Assembly: GCF_013403875.1 (NCBI RefSeq)
Contig: NZ_JACBNX010000004.1
Coordinates: 1 to 64,000 of the forward strand
Direction: 5' to 3'
Length of the DNA: 64,000 nt
Source of the DNA: Burkholderia guangdongensis
Lineage (GTDB): Bacteria; Pseudomonadota; Gammaproteobacteria; Burkholderiales; Burkholderiaceae
Shown one piece after another: positions 24,768 through 35,362 of this stretch (position 1 is the stretch's first letter; every line of letters starts with the position of its first letter). Position numbers and translations under genes: made by a program. Under the pieces are notes generated by a model, which was not told the origin of the DNA, ran no database searches, and saw nothing but the letters and a program-made list of their open reading frames with translations.

Positions 24768-26318
24768 ATGAATCTATTCCGAGCCCTGCTGACGGTCAGC
24801 GGCTTCACGCTGCTGTCGCGCGTGACCGGTCTGGCCCGCGAGACGCTGATCGCCCGTGCGTTCGGTGCCAGTCAATACACCGACGCGTTCTACGTCGCGT
24901 TCCGCATCCCGAACCTGCTGCGCCGCCTGTCCGCCGAAGGCGCGTTCTCGCAGGCGTTCGTGCCGATCCTCGCCGAGTTCAAGACCCAGAAGGGGCACGA
25001 CGCGACGAAGGCGCTCGTCGACGCGATGTCGACCGTGCTCGCGTGGGCGCTCGCCGCGCTGTCGGTCGTCGGGGTTGTCGGCGCGACGTGGGTCGTGTAC
25101 GCGGTCGCGTCGGGCCTGCGCGCCGACGGCCAGGCGTTCCCGCTCGCCGTCACGATGACGCGGATCATGTTCCCGTACATCGTGCTCATTTCGCTGACGA
25201 CGCTCGCGTCCGGCGTGCTGAACACGTACAAGAACTTCTCGCTGCCCGCGTTCGCGCCGATGCTGCTGAACGTCGCGTTCATCCTCGCGGCCGTGTTCGT
25301 CGCGCCGCACATGAAGGTGCCGGTGTACGCGCTCGCCTGGGCGGTGATGGTCGGCGGCGTGCTGCAGTTCATCGTGCAGCTGCCCGGCCTCAAGAAGATC
25401 GACATGGTGCCGCTGATCGGCCTCAACCCGGCGCGCGCGCTGCGCCATCCCGGCGTGAAGCGCGTGCTCGCGAAGATGGTGCCCGCGACGTTCGCGGTGT
25501 CCGTCGCGCAGCTTTCGCTGATCATCAACACGAACATCGCGTCGCGGCTCGGGCAGGGCGCGGTGTCGTGGATCAACTACGCGGACCGGCTGATGGAGTT
25601 CCCGACCGCGCTGCTAGGCGTCGCGCTCAGCACGATCCTGCTGCCGAGCCTGTCGAAGGCGCACGTCGACGCGGATACGACCGAATATTCGGCGTTGCTC
25701 GACTGGGGGCTGCGCGTGACGTTCCTGCTCGCCGCGCCGAGCGCGCTCGGGCTGTTCTTCTTCGCGGCGCCGCTGACGGCGACGCTGTTCAACTACGGGA
25801 AGTTCGACGCGTATACGGTCACGATGGTCGCGCGCGCGCTCGCGACGTACGGGGTCGGGCTGCTCGGGATCATCCTGATCAAGATCCTCGCGCCGGGTTT
25901 CTATGCGAAGCAGGACATCAAGACGCCGGTGAAGATCGCGGTCGGCGTGCTCATCGTCACGCAGCTGTCGAACTACGTGTTCGTGCCGCTGCTCGGCCAT
26001 GCGGGGCTCACGTTCAGCATCGGCGTCGGCGCGTGCCTGAACTCGATCCTGCTGTTCGTGGGGCTGCGCCGGCGCGGGATCTACCATCCGTCGCCGGGCT
26101 GGCTGCGCTTTTTCGTGCAGCTCGCCGGCGCGTCGCTGGTGCTCGCGGGCACGATGCACTGGCTCGCGATCAGCTTCGACTGGACCGGCATGCGCGCGCA
26201 GCCGCTCGCGCGGATCGCGCTGATGGGCTCGTGCCTCGTGCTGTTCGCGGCGCTCTATTTCGGTATGCTGTGGGCGATGGGCTTCAAATACGCCTACTTC
26301 AGAAGGCGTGCCAAGTGA
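24768..26318 (+). CDS. murJ: Lipid II flippase MurJ (MviN)
   Basis: Inner-membrane transporter that flips lipid II to the periplasm for peptidoglycan assembly. The 516-residue protein of the MOP/MATE-like superfamily has about 14 transmembrane segments. The conserved N-terminus is LTVSGFTLLSRVTGLARETL, then FGASQYTDAFYVAFRIPNLL, and RLSAEGAFSQAFVPIL. The start at MNLFRALL sits next to the -10 box. Its TGA overlaps the ATG of the SirB1-family gene by one base, so they form an operon. Confidence 0.96.
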   Translation: MNLFRALLTVSGFTLLSRVTGLARETLIARAFGASQYTDAFYVAFRIPNLLRRLSAEGAFSQAFVPILAEFKTQKGHDATKALVDAMSTVLAWALAALSVVGVVGATWVVYAVASGLRADGQAFPLAVTMTRIMFPYIVLISLTTLASGVLNTYKNFSLPAFAPMLLNVAFILAAVFVAPHMKVPVYALAWAVMVGGVLQFIVQLPGLKKIDMVPLIGLNPARALRHPGVKRVLAKMVPATFAVSVAQLSLIINTNIASRLGQGAVSWINYADRLMEFPTALLGVALSTILLPSLSKAHVDADTTEYSALLDWGLRVTFLLAAPSALGLFFFAAPLTATLFNYGKFDAYTVTMVARALATYGVGLLGIILIKILAPGFYAKQDIKTPVKIAVGVLIVTQLSNYVFVPLLGHAGLTFSIGVGACLNSILLFVGLRRRGIYHPSPGWLRFFVQLAGASLVLAGTMHWLAISFDWTGMRAQPLARIALMGSCLVLFAALYFGMLWAMGFKYAYFRRRAK

Positions 26319-27163
26319 TGACCATGACCCGCGTCCTCGATTACTTCACGTCGCTCGTGGCCGACGACGACAGCCTGCCCGTGACCGAGGCGGCGCTGTC
26401 GCTCGCGCAGGACGCGTACCCGGACCTCGATCTGCAGGGCACGCTCGCCGAGCTCGACGCGCTCGCGATGCGGCTGCGCAAGCGGCTGCCCGACGAAGCG
26501 GACCTGAAGGACCGGATCGCCGCGCTCAACGCGTTCTTCTTCCGCGAGCTCGGCTTCTCCTGCAACCGCAACGACTACTACGACCCCGACAACAGCCATC
26601 TGAACGCGGTGCTCAAGCGCCGGCTCGGCATTCCGATCTCGCTCGCGGTGCTGTATCTCGAGATCGCCGAGCAGATCGGGCTGCCGGTGCGCGGCGTGTC
26701 GTTCCCCGGGCATTTCCTGCTGCGCGCGACGCTGCCCGACGGCGACGTGATGATCGATCCGACCAATGGCCATTCGCTGTCCGAAAGCGAGATGGTCGAG
26801 ATGCTCGAGCCATACGTCGCGCGCGCGAGCGGCGCGGTCGACAGCGCGCTGCGCGCGTTGCTGCAGCCGGCGACGAGCCGCGAGATCGTCGCGCGGATGC
26901 TGCGCAACCTGAAGGGGATCTATCTGCAGACCGAGCGCTGGCAGCGCTTGCTCGCGGTGCAGCAGCGGCTCGTGATCCTGCTGCCCGGCCAGCTCGACGA
27001 GATTCGCGACCGCGGCTTCGCGTATGCGCGGCTCGATTACCTGCGGCCCGCGCTCGAGGATCTCGAGCTGTATCTCGGCGAGCGGCCGGACGCGGAGGAC
27101 GCGACCGTCGTCGAATCGCAGGTCGCCGAACTGCGGGAGCGGATGCAGCGCGGCGGTGACTGA
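26318..27163 (+). CDS. SirB1-family transglutaminase-like/TPR protein
   Basis: A 281-residue SirB1-family protein. The N-terminal transglutaminase-like core has FFRELGFSCNRNDYYDPDNS, then HLNAVLKRRLGIPISLAVLY and GVSFPGHFLLRA. The C-terminal 100 residues form TPR-like helices (RMLRNLKGIYLQTERWQRLL). The family is often paired with prmC or kdsA; no enzymatic activity is established. The start ATG overlaps the murJ stop (TGATG), so translation is probably coupled. The link to MurJ hints at an envelope-related role, but this is inference. Confidence 0.88.
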   Translation: MTMTRVLDYFTSLVADDDSLPVTEAALSLAQDAYPDLDLQGTLAELDALAMRLRKRLPDEADLKDRIAALNAFFFRELGFSCNRNDYYDPDNSHLNAVLKRRLGIPISLAVLYLEIAEQIGLPVRGVSFPGHFLLRATLPDGDVMIDPTNGHSLSESEMVEMLEPYVARASGAVDSALRALLQPATSREIVARMLRNLKGIYLQTERWQRLLAVQQRLVILLPGQLDEIRDRGFAYARLDYLRPALEDLELYLGERPDAEDATVVESQVAELRERMQRGGD

Positions 27164-27225
27164 CCAGCGCCGCGCGCGTTGCCCGCTGTTGCCTGCTGTT
27201 TCCTGTTGTTGTCCGCTGTTGCCGG

Positions 27226-27987
27226 TTACTTCGGCTGCATCCGGATCGCACCGTCGAGGCGGATCACCTCGCCGTTGAGCATCGGATTCTCGACGATCTG
27301 CCTGACGAGCATCGCGTACTCGGCCGGCTTGCCGAGCCGCGACGGGAACGGGACCATCGCGCCGAGCGCGTCCTGCACGTCCTGCGGCAATCCGAGCAGC
27401 ATCGGCGTCTCGAAGATGCCAGGCGCGATCGTCATCACGCGGATCGCGCTGCGCGACAGGTCGCGCGCGATCGGCAGCGTCATCCCGACGACGCCGCCCT
27501 TCGATGCCGAATACGCGGCCTGGCCGATCTGCCCGTCGAACGCGGCGACCGACGCGGTGTTCACGATCACGCCGCGCTCGCCGGTCTCGGCGACGGGCGC
27601 GTTCGCGGACATCGCGACGGCCGCCAGGCGGATCATGTTGAACGTGCCGACGAGGTTGACCGTGATCGTCTTCGCGAACAGCGCGAGCGGATGCGCGCCG
27701 TCCTTGCCGAGCGTTTTCGCGGCCGGCGCGATGCCCGCGCAGTTCACGAGGCCGCGCAGCGTGCCGAACTGCGTCGCGGCGTCGACCGCGGCTTGCGCGT
27801 CGTCCTCGCGCGACACGTCGCATTTGACGAACGCGCCGCCGAGTTCGCGCGCGAGCGCTTCACCCGCTTCCTGGTTCAGGTCGGCGAGCACGACCTTGCC
27901 GCCCTCCCGGGCCAGCAGCCGCGCGGTGCCCGCGCCGAGGCCCGATGCGCCGCCCGTGATCAGAAAGACGTTTCCGCGAATCTCCAT
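27226..27987 (-). CDS. Short-chain dehydrogenase, 3-hydroxyacyl-CoA dehydrogenase type II-like
   Basis: A 253-residue [18 protein letters not shown] (11-25) binds NAD, NCAGIAP is the Rossmann NAG motif, and [20 protein letters not shown] holds the catalytic Ser and the YxxxK pair. The closest named family is HSD17B10/type II 3-hydroxyacyl-CoA dehydrogenase, which oxidises 2-methyl-3-hydroxybutyryl-CoA in isoleucine and fatty-acid breakdown. The start at MEIRGNVFL has an aaggagc ribosome site. The upstream in-frame sequence is unconserved. It converges on the murJ-sirB1 unit. Confidence 0.87.
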   Translation of the reverse strand: MEIRGNVFLITGGASGLGAGTARLLAREGGKVVLADLNQEAGEALARELGGAFVKCDVSREDDAQAAVDAATQFGTLRGLVNCAGIAPAAKTLGKDGAHPLALFAKTITVNLVGTFNMIRLAAVAMSANAPVAETGERGVIVNTASVAAFDGQIGQAAYSASKGGVVGMTLPIARDLSRSAIRVMTIAPGIFETPMLLGLPQDVQDALGAMVPFPSRLGKPAEYAMLVRQIVENPMLNGEVIRLDGAIRMQPK

Positions 27988-28123
27988 GATTGCTCCTTGC
28001 TTGGCATGAGGTGCCGGCCCGCGCCGGTGGGCGACTGGCCGGGTTGGATCGATTCGGCCGATTGTACGAGCCGCCGCCACACGTCCGGTGAAAGCGAACG
28101 ATCGTGCGTAAGCGACGCATGCG

Positions 28124-28152
28124 CGAAAAAAAACCGCCCGGGGAGGGCGGTT
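28124..28152 (-). terminator. Terminator of adk
   Basis: Arms aaccgccc (28132-28139) and gggcggtt (28145-28152), five-base loop, followed on the minus strand by a run of T. It lies 60 bases after the adk stop. Confidence 0.8.
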
Positions 28153-28211
28153 CTTTCGGTGCGGCGCTTTGATCCTGCTTTCAGCGCCAACTTCAGCGCC
28201 GACTTCGGTGC

Positions 28212-29024
<813 letters not shown>

Positions 29025-29082
29025 TCAAGCGAGGGTGCGCTGGTCGCGAACGGTTCGCACAGTCGTTTGATTATGCCACGGG

Positions 29083-29874
29083 TTATTTCGAATCCGGTCG
29101 AAAAAGGGCTCGCACGCGCGCGAGGTCGGCCGGCGTGTCGACGCCCGCCTCGGGCGCGCGCGCAGTGACGAGCACCGCGATCCGCTCGCCGTGCCACATC
29201 GCGCGCAGCTGCTCGAGCTGCTCCGCCTGCTCGATCGGCGCCTGCGTGAGCGTCGGATACGTGCGCAGGAAGCGCGCGCGATACGCGTAGAGGCCGATGT
29301 GCCGGTACACCGGGAACGCGGGCGCCGGCATCGACGCGACGTCGGGCCAGTGCGGCTGGTACGCGTCGCGGCTCCACGGGATCGGCGCGCGCGAGAAGTA
29401 CAGCGCGACGCCCTGCGCGTCGAGCGTGACCTTCACGACGTTCGGGTTGAACACGTCGGCCGCCGCGTGGATCGGATGCGCGGCGGTCGCGATCGCGCAC
29501 GCCGGATGCGCGGCGAGATGCGACGCGACGTCGCGCACGAGCGCCGGGTCGATCAGCGGCTCGTCGCCCTGCACGTTGACGACGACCGTGTCGTCCCGCC
29601 AGCCGAAATGCGCGGCGACTTCGGCGAGGCGGTCGGTGCCGGACTGATGGTCGGCGCGCGTGAGCACCGCGTCGAAGCCGTGCGCGCGCGCCGCGTCGAG
29701 CACGCTGGGCGCGTCGGACGCGACGAGCACCTGCTGCGCGCCCGCGTCGCGCGCGCGCTCGGCGACGCGCACGACCATCGGCTTGCCGCCGAGATCGGCG
29801 AGCGGCTTGTTCGGCAGCCGGGTCGACGCGAGCCGGGCGGGAATGACGGCGATGAAGGGCGGGGTGTCGGTCAT
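29083..29874 (-). CDS. kdsB: 3-deoxy-manno-octulosonate cytidylyltransferase
   Basis: Activates KDO as CMP-KDO for the inner core of lipopolysaccharide. The 263-residue protein has the CTP-binding [19 protein letters not shown], then [32 protein letters not shown] and [20 protein letters not shown]. Length is canonical. It follows the Trm112-like gene and lpxK on the same strand with short gaps, giving an LPS operon as in many gammaproteobacteria and betaproteobacteria (lpxK-ycaR-kdsB). Confidence 0.97.
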   Translation of the reverse strand: MTDTPPFIAVIPARLASTRLPNKPLADLGGKPMVVRVAERARDAGAQQVLVASDAPSVLDAARAHGFDAVLTRADHQSGTDRLAEVAAHFGWRDDTVVVNVQGDEPLIDPALVRDVASHLAAHPACAIATAAHPIHAAADVFNPNVVKVTLDAQGVALYFSRAPIPWSRDAYQPHWPDVASMPAPAFPVYRHIGLYAYRARFLRTYPTLTQAPIEQAEQLEQLRAMWHGERIAVLVTARAPEAGVDTPADLARVRALFRPDSK

Positions 29875-29896
29875 CGGAGAGCGTGTGTCGGGCGGA

Positions 29897-30091
29897 TCAG
29901 CGGCCGTTCGGATCGACCGGCGTGCCTTCGACGGTCTGGCGCGCCTCGTCGACGAGCATCACCGGAATGCCGTCGCGGATCGGGTACGCGAGCTTGTCCG
30001 CGTTGCAGATCAGCTCCTGCGCGGCGCGGTCGTAGTGGAGCGGGCCTTTGCAAATGGGGCAGACGAGGATTTCAAGCAGACGTGCGTCCAC
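29897..30091 (-). CDS. Trm112/YcaR-family small zinc-ribbon-like protein
   Basis: A 64-residue protein beginning with a GTG codon ([20 protein letters not shown]) preceded by tggagaaactcc. It has CPIC near the front and [20 protein letters not shown] later. In eukaryotes Trm112 activates methyltransferases; the bacterial YcaR form between lpxK and kdsB has no settled role. Only three cysteines are present, so a complete four-Cys zinc site is absent. It overlaps the lpxK end by 20 bases. Confidence 0.88.
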   Translation of the reverse strand: MDARLLEILVCPICKGPLHYDRAAQELICNADKLAYPIRDGIPVMLVDEARQTVEGTPVDPNGR

Positions 30092-31202
30092 GGAGTTTCT
30101 CCACAACGAGGGCAATGAGGCGGGGATCGAGCGCGGCTTCGACCGGGACGACCCAGATTCGGGCATCGCGCCAGGAAGCGCCCAATTTTACTGCATCCTT
30201 CTCGGTGATCAGGATCGCGTCGACGTCGTCGTCCGCGAACGGATTGTCCGCGAACGCATAGTGGTCGGGCAGCGCGCGCGTCGCCGGCGCGAGGCCGGCC
30301 GAGCGCAGCGTCGCGAAAAAGCGCTCCGGCGCGCCGATGCCGGCCGCCGCGAGCACGCGCAGTGGCGCGAAGCGCGCGAGCGGGCGGCGCTGCGCGGGTG
30401 CGTCGAGATGCCACGCGTCGCCGGGCGCGAGCACGAGCGTGTAGGTGTCGGGCCACGGCGGCAGCGTGGCGCTGTAAGGATCGTTGACGAGCGTCGCGTC
30501 CCGGCGCCGCGACAGCGGCTCGCGCAACGGGCCCGCCGGCAGCAGGAAGCCGTTGCCGCCGAGCCGGTGATCGAACACGACGAGCTCGACCGCGCGCGCG
30601 AGCCGGTAGTGCTGCAGGCCGTCGTCGCTGACGATCACGTCGACGTCCGGATGCGCGCCGGTCAGCGCGCGCGCCGCCGCGACGCGATCCGGGCACACGT
30701 AGACGGGCGCATGCGTGCGGCGCGCGATCAGCAGCGGCTCGTCGCCGGCGTCCTTCGCGCGCGACGTCGCGGTGACGGCGGTCGGCGTCTTCACGTTCGC
30801 GCGGTAGCCGCGCGACACGACGCCGGGCGTGAAGCCCGCCGTGCGCAGCGCGTCGACGAGCGCGATCACGGTCGGCGTCTTGCCGGTGCCGCCGACCGTC
30901 ACGTTGCCGACGACGACGACCGGCACGCCGACGTCGATCCGCTGCGCCCAGCCGAGCGCGTACGCGGCGCGGCGCAGTGCCGCGCCGGCGCCGAATGCGC
31001 ACGCGAGCGGCGCGAGCGCCCACGCGAGCGCGCCGCGCCGCTGCCATTCGCGGGTCAGGCGCGTCTCGATGCGGGCGGCGACGCGCACGGCAAGGCCGTC
31101 CGGCGCGCGTGCCGGGGCGCGCGACGGCGCGGCGGAAGGCGGGTTCGTCAAGGCGGATCTCCGTGGTGCGGCGCGGGCCGCGCGGGCTGCGGAAGGCGGC
31201 AC
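30072..31202 (-). CDS. lpxK: Tetraacyldisaccharide 4'-kinase
   Basis: Phosphorylates the lipid A precursor at the 4' position at the inner membrane. The protein has a hydrophobic N-terminal segment ([20 protein letters not shown]), the Walker [48 protein letters not shown] and [10 protein letters not shown]. The start is uncertain: GTG at the listed position gives 376 residues with a nonconserved Ala/Arg/Pro-rich front. A TTG at 31151, preceded by ggagatccgcc, gives about 359 residues, closer to family length. It overlaps the Trm112-like gene and leads the LPS operon. Confidence 0.93.
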   Translation of the reverse strand: MPPSAARAARAAPRRSALTNPPSAAPSRAPARAPDGLAVRVAARIETRLTREWQRRGALAWALAPLACAFGAGAALRRAAYALGWAQRIDVGVPVVVVGNVTVGGTGKTPTVIALVDALRTAGFTPGVVSRGYRANVKTPTAVTATSRAKDAGDEPLLIARRTHAPVYVCPDRVAAARALTGAHPDVDVIVSDDGLQHYRLARAVELVVFDHRLGGNGFLLPAGPLREPLSRRRDATLVNDPYSATLPPWPDTYTLVLAPGDAWHLDAPAQRRPLARFAPLRVLAAAGIGAPERFFATLRSAGLAPATRALPDHYAFADNPFADDDVDAILITEKDAVKLGASWRDARIWVVPVEAALDPRLIALVVEKLRGRTSA

Positions 31203-31562
31203 TCTAGCGCGCGGCGGCCCCGCCCGGCAAGCCGCGCGCGCCGCTGCACCGCGGCGCGCCGGTACCGGCCAGCCTGTGGATAACTCTGTGAAGAACCACG
31301 GCGCCGGAAGCCGCGGAAGCCCGTCCGGCGGGGCTTCGCTCGGATGAGAATCGTTTCGAAAGGTTTAAAACTTTTTAAAAATCAATGAGTTATTGTAATT
31401 CTTCAGGGTTTTTCGACGGCATTTAGCAGGTTTGCGCACGCTCGCGCGGGAATGTGGAAACTTTGCGCATGGTGCAATGCGATCAGGCGATAAAGCGTCG
31501 CGCGCTGGACGCCGCGCGCCGGTCGGACTATCGTGTGGCCGCCTGCATTCTTCCGACAGTCC
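31203..31562. other. Divergent intergenic region lpxK/xseA with a DnaA box and AT-rich patch
   Basis: A 360-base region. tgtggataa at 31275-31283 is a perfect consensus DnaA box on the minus strand. Some 75-130 bases further is an AT-rich stretch (about 31350-31410) with runs such as tttaaaactttttaaaaat, which is strikingly unlike the surrounding 68-70% GC. No gene was seen. It probably contains the promoters of lpxK and xseA. Confidence 0.6.
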
Positions 31563-32945
31563 ATGCCTTCCGAATCCTCCTTTGCCGCGCCGGGCGCGAT
31601 GCGCGGCGGCGACGACGTAATCCCCGTCTCGGTGCTCAACCGCGCGATCGGCACGATGCTCGAACGCTCGTTTCCGCTGATGTGGATCGCGGGCGAAGTG
31701 TCGAATTTCACCCGCGCCGCGAGCGGCCACTGGTATTTCTCGATCAAGGACGCGCAGGCGCAGATGCGCTGCGTGATGTTCCGCGGCCGCGCGCAGTACG
31801 CGGAGTTCACACCGCGCGAGGGCGACCGGATCGAGGTGCGCGCGGCCGTCACGATGTACGAGCCGCGCGGCGAGGTGCAGCTCAACGTCGAGGCGGTCCG
31901 GCGCACGGGCCAGGGGCGGCTCTACGAGGCGTTCCTGCGGCTGAAGGCGCAACTCGAGGCCGAAGGGCTGTTCGCGCCCGAGCGCAAGCGGCCGCTGCCC
32001 GCGCATCCGCGCGCGATCGGCATCGTCACGTCGCTGCAGGCCGCCGCGCTGCGCGACGTGCTGACGACGCTCGCGCGTCGCGCGCCGCATGTTCCGGTGA
32101 TCGTCTATCCGGCGCCGGTGCAGGGCGCGGGCTCGGCGGAGAAGCTCGTCGCCGCGGTCGAGGCCGCGAACGCGCGCGCCGAGGTGGACGTGCTCGTCGT
32201 GTGCCGCGGCGGCGGGTCGATCGAGGATCTGTGGTCGTTCAACGACGAGGCGCTCGCGCGCGCGATCGCGGCGAGCGCGCTGCCGGTCGTCAGCGGCGTC
32301 GGCCACGAGACCGATTTCACGATCGCGGACTTCGCGGCCGACGTGCGCGCGCCGACGCCGACCGGCGCGGCCGAGCTCGCGAGCCCGCAGCGCGCGCTGC
32401 TGCTGCGCGAGATCGACGAGCGGCAGCGCGCGCTCGCGCGCGGGATGCGGCGCGGGCTCGAGTCGCGCGCGCAGCAGCTGGACTGGCTCGCGCGGCGGCT
32501 GGTCAGCCCGGCCGAGCGGCTCGAGCGGCAGCGCACGCATCTCGCGCAGCTCGCGGTGCGGCTCGCGTCGGCGGCCGGGCGGCCGGTGCGCGACGCGCGC
32601 GCGCGGTTCGCGCTCGCGCAGTTGCGCTGGCAGCGCGCGCGGCCCGATCCGTCGCACGCCCGGCGCGCGCTCGACGGGCTGTCGCAGCGTCTCGCGCTCG
32701 CGCTGCAGCGCCGTCACGAGCGCGAAGCGGCGCGCGTCGCCGGGTGCGCGGCGCGGCTCGAGGTGCTGAGCCCGCAGCGCACGCTCGAGCGCGGCTACGC
32801 GGCGCTGATCGACACGCAGACGGGCCGCGCGGTGCGCGCGCCCGCCGCGCTGAAGCCGCAGCGGCGGCTGACCGTGCATCTGGCCGAGGGCTCGGCCGAC
32901 GTGTCGCTCGCGGACGTGCAGCCGCGCCTGTCGGATACGTTCTGA
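31563..32945 (+). CDS. xseA: Exodeoxyribonuclease VII large subunit
   Basis: Catalytic subunit of the single-strand exonuclease that works in mismatch repair and recombination. The 460-residue protein has an N-terminal OB fold ([20 protein letters not shown], then [20 protein letters not shown]), the nuclease core with [37 protein letters not shown] and [11 protein letters not shown], and a long coiled-coil region. The start at [11 protein letters not shown] is chosen for conservation; it lacks a strong ribosome site. The partner xseB is not in the window. It is followed by sodB in the same direction. Confidence 0.96.
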   Translation: MPSESSFAAPGAMRGGDDVIPVSVLNRAIGTMLERSFPLMWIAGEVSNFTRAASGHWYFSIKDAQAQMRCVMFRGRAQYAEFTPREGDRIEVRAAVTMYEPRGEVQLNVEAVRRTGQGRLYEAFLRLKAQLEAEGLFAPERKRPLPAHPRAIGIVTSLQAAALRDVLTTLARRAPHVPVIVYPAPVQGAGSAEKLVAAVEAANARAEVDVLVVCRGGGSIEDLWSFNDEALARAIAASALPVVSGVGHETDFTIADFAADVRAPTPTGAAELASPQRALLLREIDERQRALARGMRRGLESRAQQLDWLARRLVSPAERLERQRTHLAQLAVRLASAAGRPVRDARARFALAQLRWQRARPDPSHARRALDGLSQRLALALQRRHEREAARVAGCAARLEVLSPQRTLERGYAALIDTQTGRAVRAPAALKPQRRLTVHLAEGSADVSLADVQPRLSDTF

Positions 32946-33090
32946 CGACGCGCGCGACGCGGAAACGGGCGTTTTTCATATGGCGCGGATAAATGGCCCG
33001 CGGGTTTGCGGGGTTATTCGTCCTCGCCTACAATCGGACGCTCGGCAGCATTCACCACGCCTCCCTACATACCTCAACGAAGGAATCGCC

Positions 33091-33669
33091 ATGGCTCATA
33101 CGCTCCCGCCGCTCCCGTACGCTCAAGACGCGCTCGCGCCGACCATCTCGAAAGAGACGATCGAGTACCACTACGGCAAGCATCACCAGGCTTATGTGAC
33201 GAACCTGAACAACCTGATTCCCGGCACGGAATTCGAAAACCTGTCGCTGGAAGAGATCGTGAAGAAGTCGTCGGGTGGCGTTTTCAACAACGCCGCGCAA
33301 ATCTGGAACCACACGTTCTTCTGGAACAGCCTGTCGCCGAACGGCGGCGGCGCACCGTCGGGCGCGCTCGGCGACGCGATCAACGCGAAGTGGGGCTCGT
33401 ACGACGCGTTCAAGGACGCGTTCACGAAGGCCGCGGTCGGCACGTTCGGCTCGGGCTGGGCATGGCTCGTGAAGAAGGCCGACGGTTCGCTCGACATCGT
33501 GTCGACGAGCAACGCCGCAACGCCGCTGACGACCGCGGACAAGGCGCTGCTGACGATCGACGTGTGGGAGCATGCGTACTACATCGACTACCGCAACGCG
33601 CGTCCGAAGTTCGTCGAAGCGTTCTGGAACATCGTGAACTGGGACTTCGCCGCCCAGAACTTCGCGTAA
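33091..33669 (+). CDS. sodB: Iron superoxide dismutase
   Basis: Dismutates superoxide in the cytoplasm. The 192-residue protein has metal ligands His27 ([13 protein letters not shown]), the His of [13 protein letters not shown], and Asp/His of [13 protein letters not shown]. The [10 protein letters not shown] block is of the Fe type. The ribosome site is aaggaatc. A TACAAT -10 box at about 33028-33033 would give a leader of roughly 57 bases. Codon use is more biased than in xseA, in keeping with high expression. A strong terminator follows at 33767. Confidence 0.97.
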   Translation: MAHTLPPLPYAQDALAPTISKETIEYHYGKHHQAYVTNLNNLIPGTEFENLSLEEIVKKSSGGVFNNAAQIWNHTFFWNSLSPNGGGAPSGALGDAINAKWGSYDAFKDAFTKAAVGTFGSGWAWLVKKADGSLDIVSTSNAATPLTTADKALLTIDVWEHAYYIDYRNARPKFVEAFWNIVNWDFAAQNFA

Positions 33670-34024
33670 GCTCGCGTAAACATTTCGCCGCAACGTGACC
33701 ATCGAAACGCGGGACACATCGAGCGATAGGCAGTGACGAGATCTCGAACCCGTTTCGAAGAAAAAGGCCCTCCTTTGTGAGGGCTTTTTTTTCGCCATTA
33801 AAAGGGGCTCACCCTACTTGCGTCGCGTTGCCGTTTCCTCCATCCGCCGTCCGCCCGACCGGGCGAGTGCGGCTCCATCGTTTTCCCGGGCATCGGCCGT
33901 TTGACGGTCGACGCCCAGATTTTGCGTCGCGGCGGCGATCGGCCGGCGCGATGCAATCCATGTGCCGTTGCGTCCGGGGGGGCGCGGTGTTGACTTTCCT
34001 CCAAGAAAAGGCAGAACCCCAAAT
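33670..34024. other. Intergenic region between sodB and the lipoprotein gene
   Basis: The first 120 bases hold the sodB terminator. The remaining 230 bases are the upstream region of the lipoprotein gene, with no ORF or repeat that I can support. A run of G (ggggggg-like, near 33975) precedes a tttcctccaag ribosome-site-like patch. Confidence 0.5.
33767..33792 (+). terminator. Terminator of sodB
   Basis: Stem gccctc (33767-33772) / gagggc (33779-33784), loop ctttgt, followed by eight T and preceded by five A. Confidence 0.85.
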
Positions 34025-35326
34025 ATGGCATTTCGACGAAAGACTCGGACACTGGTTTGCGCTTCGCTCTGCGCGGGCATCACGCTGATGACCGCCGCGT
34101 GCGGAGGCTCGGACGACTCGGGCGCCGCGAGCACCCTGAAATCCAAAGGCGGCTCGACGACTTCGAGTACATCGGGCAGCACGTCGGGAACATCCGGCAC
34201 GTCGGGTAGCACTTCGGGCAGCACGTCGGGTAGCACATCGGGCGGCACGTCGGGCAGCACCGGCACCCCGAACCCGACGGCGCTGAAGATGGCGGACTTC
34301 ATTCTCGCGCAGCAGGACGCAAACGGCGCGATCCCCGACGAAGCGGGCACCCCGACCGTGAACACCGACTCCGACATGGAGTACGCGCTGATCGGTCTCG
34401 CCGCCGCGTACGGCGCGACGCGCGACGCGAAATACCTGACCGGCCTCGAGAAGGGCATCGCGTGGCTCGCCGCGCGCGAGGAGATGACCGACCCGACCTG
34501 GAAGGGAAGCTGGCGCTACGCGTATTCGTTCAATCCGCCGTACAACGCGATCCCGACGTCGCCGGGCGCCGGCATCGCCGACGTGCGCGGCGTCGACGCC
34601 ACGTCCGCGCTGTTCGTCTATCTGCTGTACCAGGATCAGCGCCTGACCGGCAGCAACGCGCTGGTGAACCAGTACGGCGCGAACGCGCGCGCGGCGCTCG
34701 ACTTCGTGCTCGCGAAGAACATCAACCCGAGCGGCTACTCCGGCAGCTCGTGGCAATTGCCGAACGGCAGCAGCACGTGGCAGTTCTGGGGGTACGAATA
34801 TGCGGCGGACCAGGGCGACGTCTATCTCGGGATGAACGCCGGCGGGCTGCTGTTCCCGGACAACCCCGCGTACGCGAGCAAGGCGGCGTTCCTGAAGGCG
34901 AACGTGCCGTCGCAGTTCTATCTGGCGAGCCAGCAGCGCTATGCGGTCGGCCGCGATACCGGCTCGCCGCTGGACACGGACCTGGGCATCGACACGATCT
35001 TTCCGCAGGGCTATCTGCCGTGGGTGCTCGGCGCGAACACGCAGAGCATCGGCGCTGTCCAGTGGCTGATCGGCCAGACGGGCGCCGACGGCAGCATCCA
35101 CTCGCCGTCCACCGATCCGGCCTATGCGCTGTCCAACGTGGTCCTGCTGCTCGGGGCCGGCACGCTCGGCATCCAGCCGCCGTCGACGACGCTGCCCTGG
35201 CTCATGAACAACGTGGTCGACCCGACGTCGTACGGCATCCACGACTACCCGGGCTCGCCGGACCTGGAGACCAACGTGTCCGGCTTCGCGGTCGTCGCGC
35301 TGCTCGGGACGCCGGCGTTCCCGTAA
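34025..35326 (+). CDS. Lipoprotein with Ser/Gly/Thr repeat linker and helical toroid-like domain
   Basis: A 433-residue predicted lipoprotein. RRKTRTLVCASLCAGITLMT followed by AACGGS gives a lipobox with Cys26. Residues about 45-82 are a low-complexity linker of SGT/SGST units. The rest (from about 85) has alternating helices and loops with ADFILAQQDANGAIPDEAG, then EYALIGLAAAYGATRDAKYL, SWRYAYSFNPPYNAI and DQGDVYLGMNAGGLLFPDNP. This resembles alpha/alpha six-hairpin or prenyltransferase-like folds, but no family is certain. The site and substrate are unknown. The linker is like that of the giant repeat protein at 43.8-45.5 kb. Confidence 0.8.
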   Translation: MAFRRKTRTLVCASLCAGITLMTAACGGSDDSGAASTLKSKGGSTTSSTSGSTSGTSGTSGSTSGSTSGSTSGGTSGSTGTPNPTALKMADFILAQQDANGAIPDEAGTPTVNTDSDMEYALIGLAAAYGATRDAKYLTGLEKGIAWLAAREEMTDPTWKGSWRYAYSFNPPYNAIPTSPGAGIADVRGVDATSALFVYLLYQDQRLTGSNALVNQYGANARAALDFVLAKNINPSGYSGSSWQLPNGSSTWQFWGYEYAADQGDVYLGMNAGGLLFPDNPAYASKAAFLKANVPSQFYLASQQRYAVGRDTGSPLDTDLGIDTIFPQGYLPWVLGANTQSIGAVQWLIGQTGADGSIHSPSTDPAYALSNVVLLLGAGTLGIQPPSTTLPWLMNNVVDPTSYGIHDYPGSPDLETNVSGFAVVALLGTPAFP

Positions 35327-35362
35327 GCGGCCGGACGTGACGTGAAGCGACGCGGCGCGCGT

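Noticed and set aside
31275-31410. Replication origin.
   Set aside because: A single DnaA box plus AT-rich DNA is not enough; dnaA, dnaN, gyrB or parAB are not near.
31454-32992. A long Arg/Ala-rich plus-strand frame overlapping xseA.
   Set aside because: It is another frame of xseA with no conserved residues.
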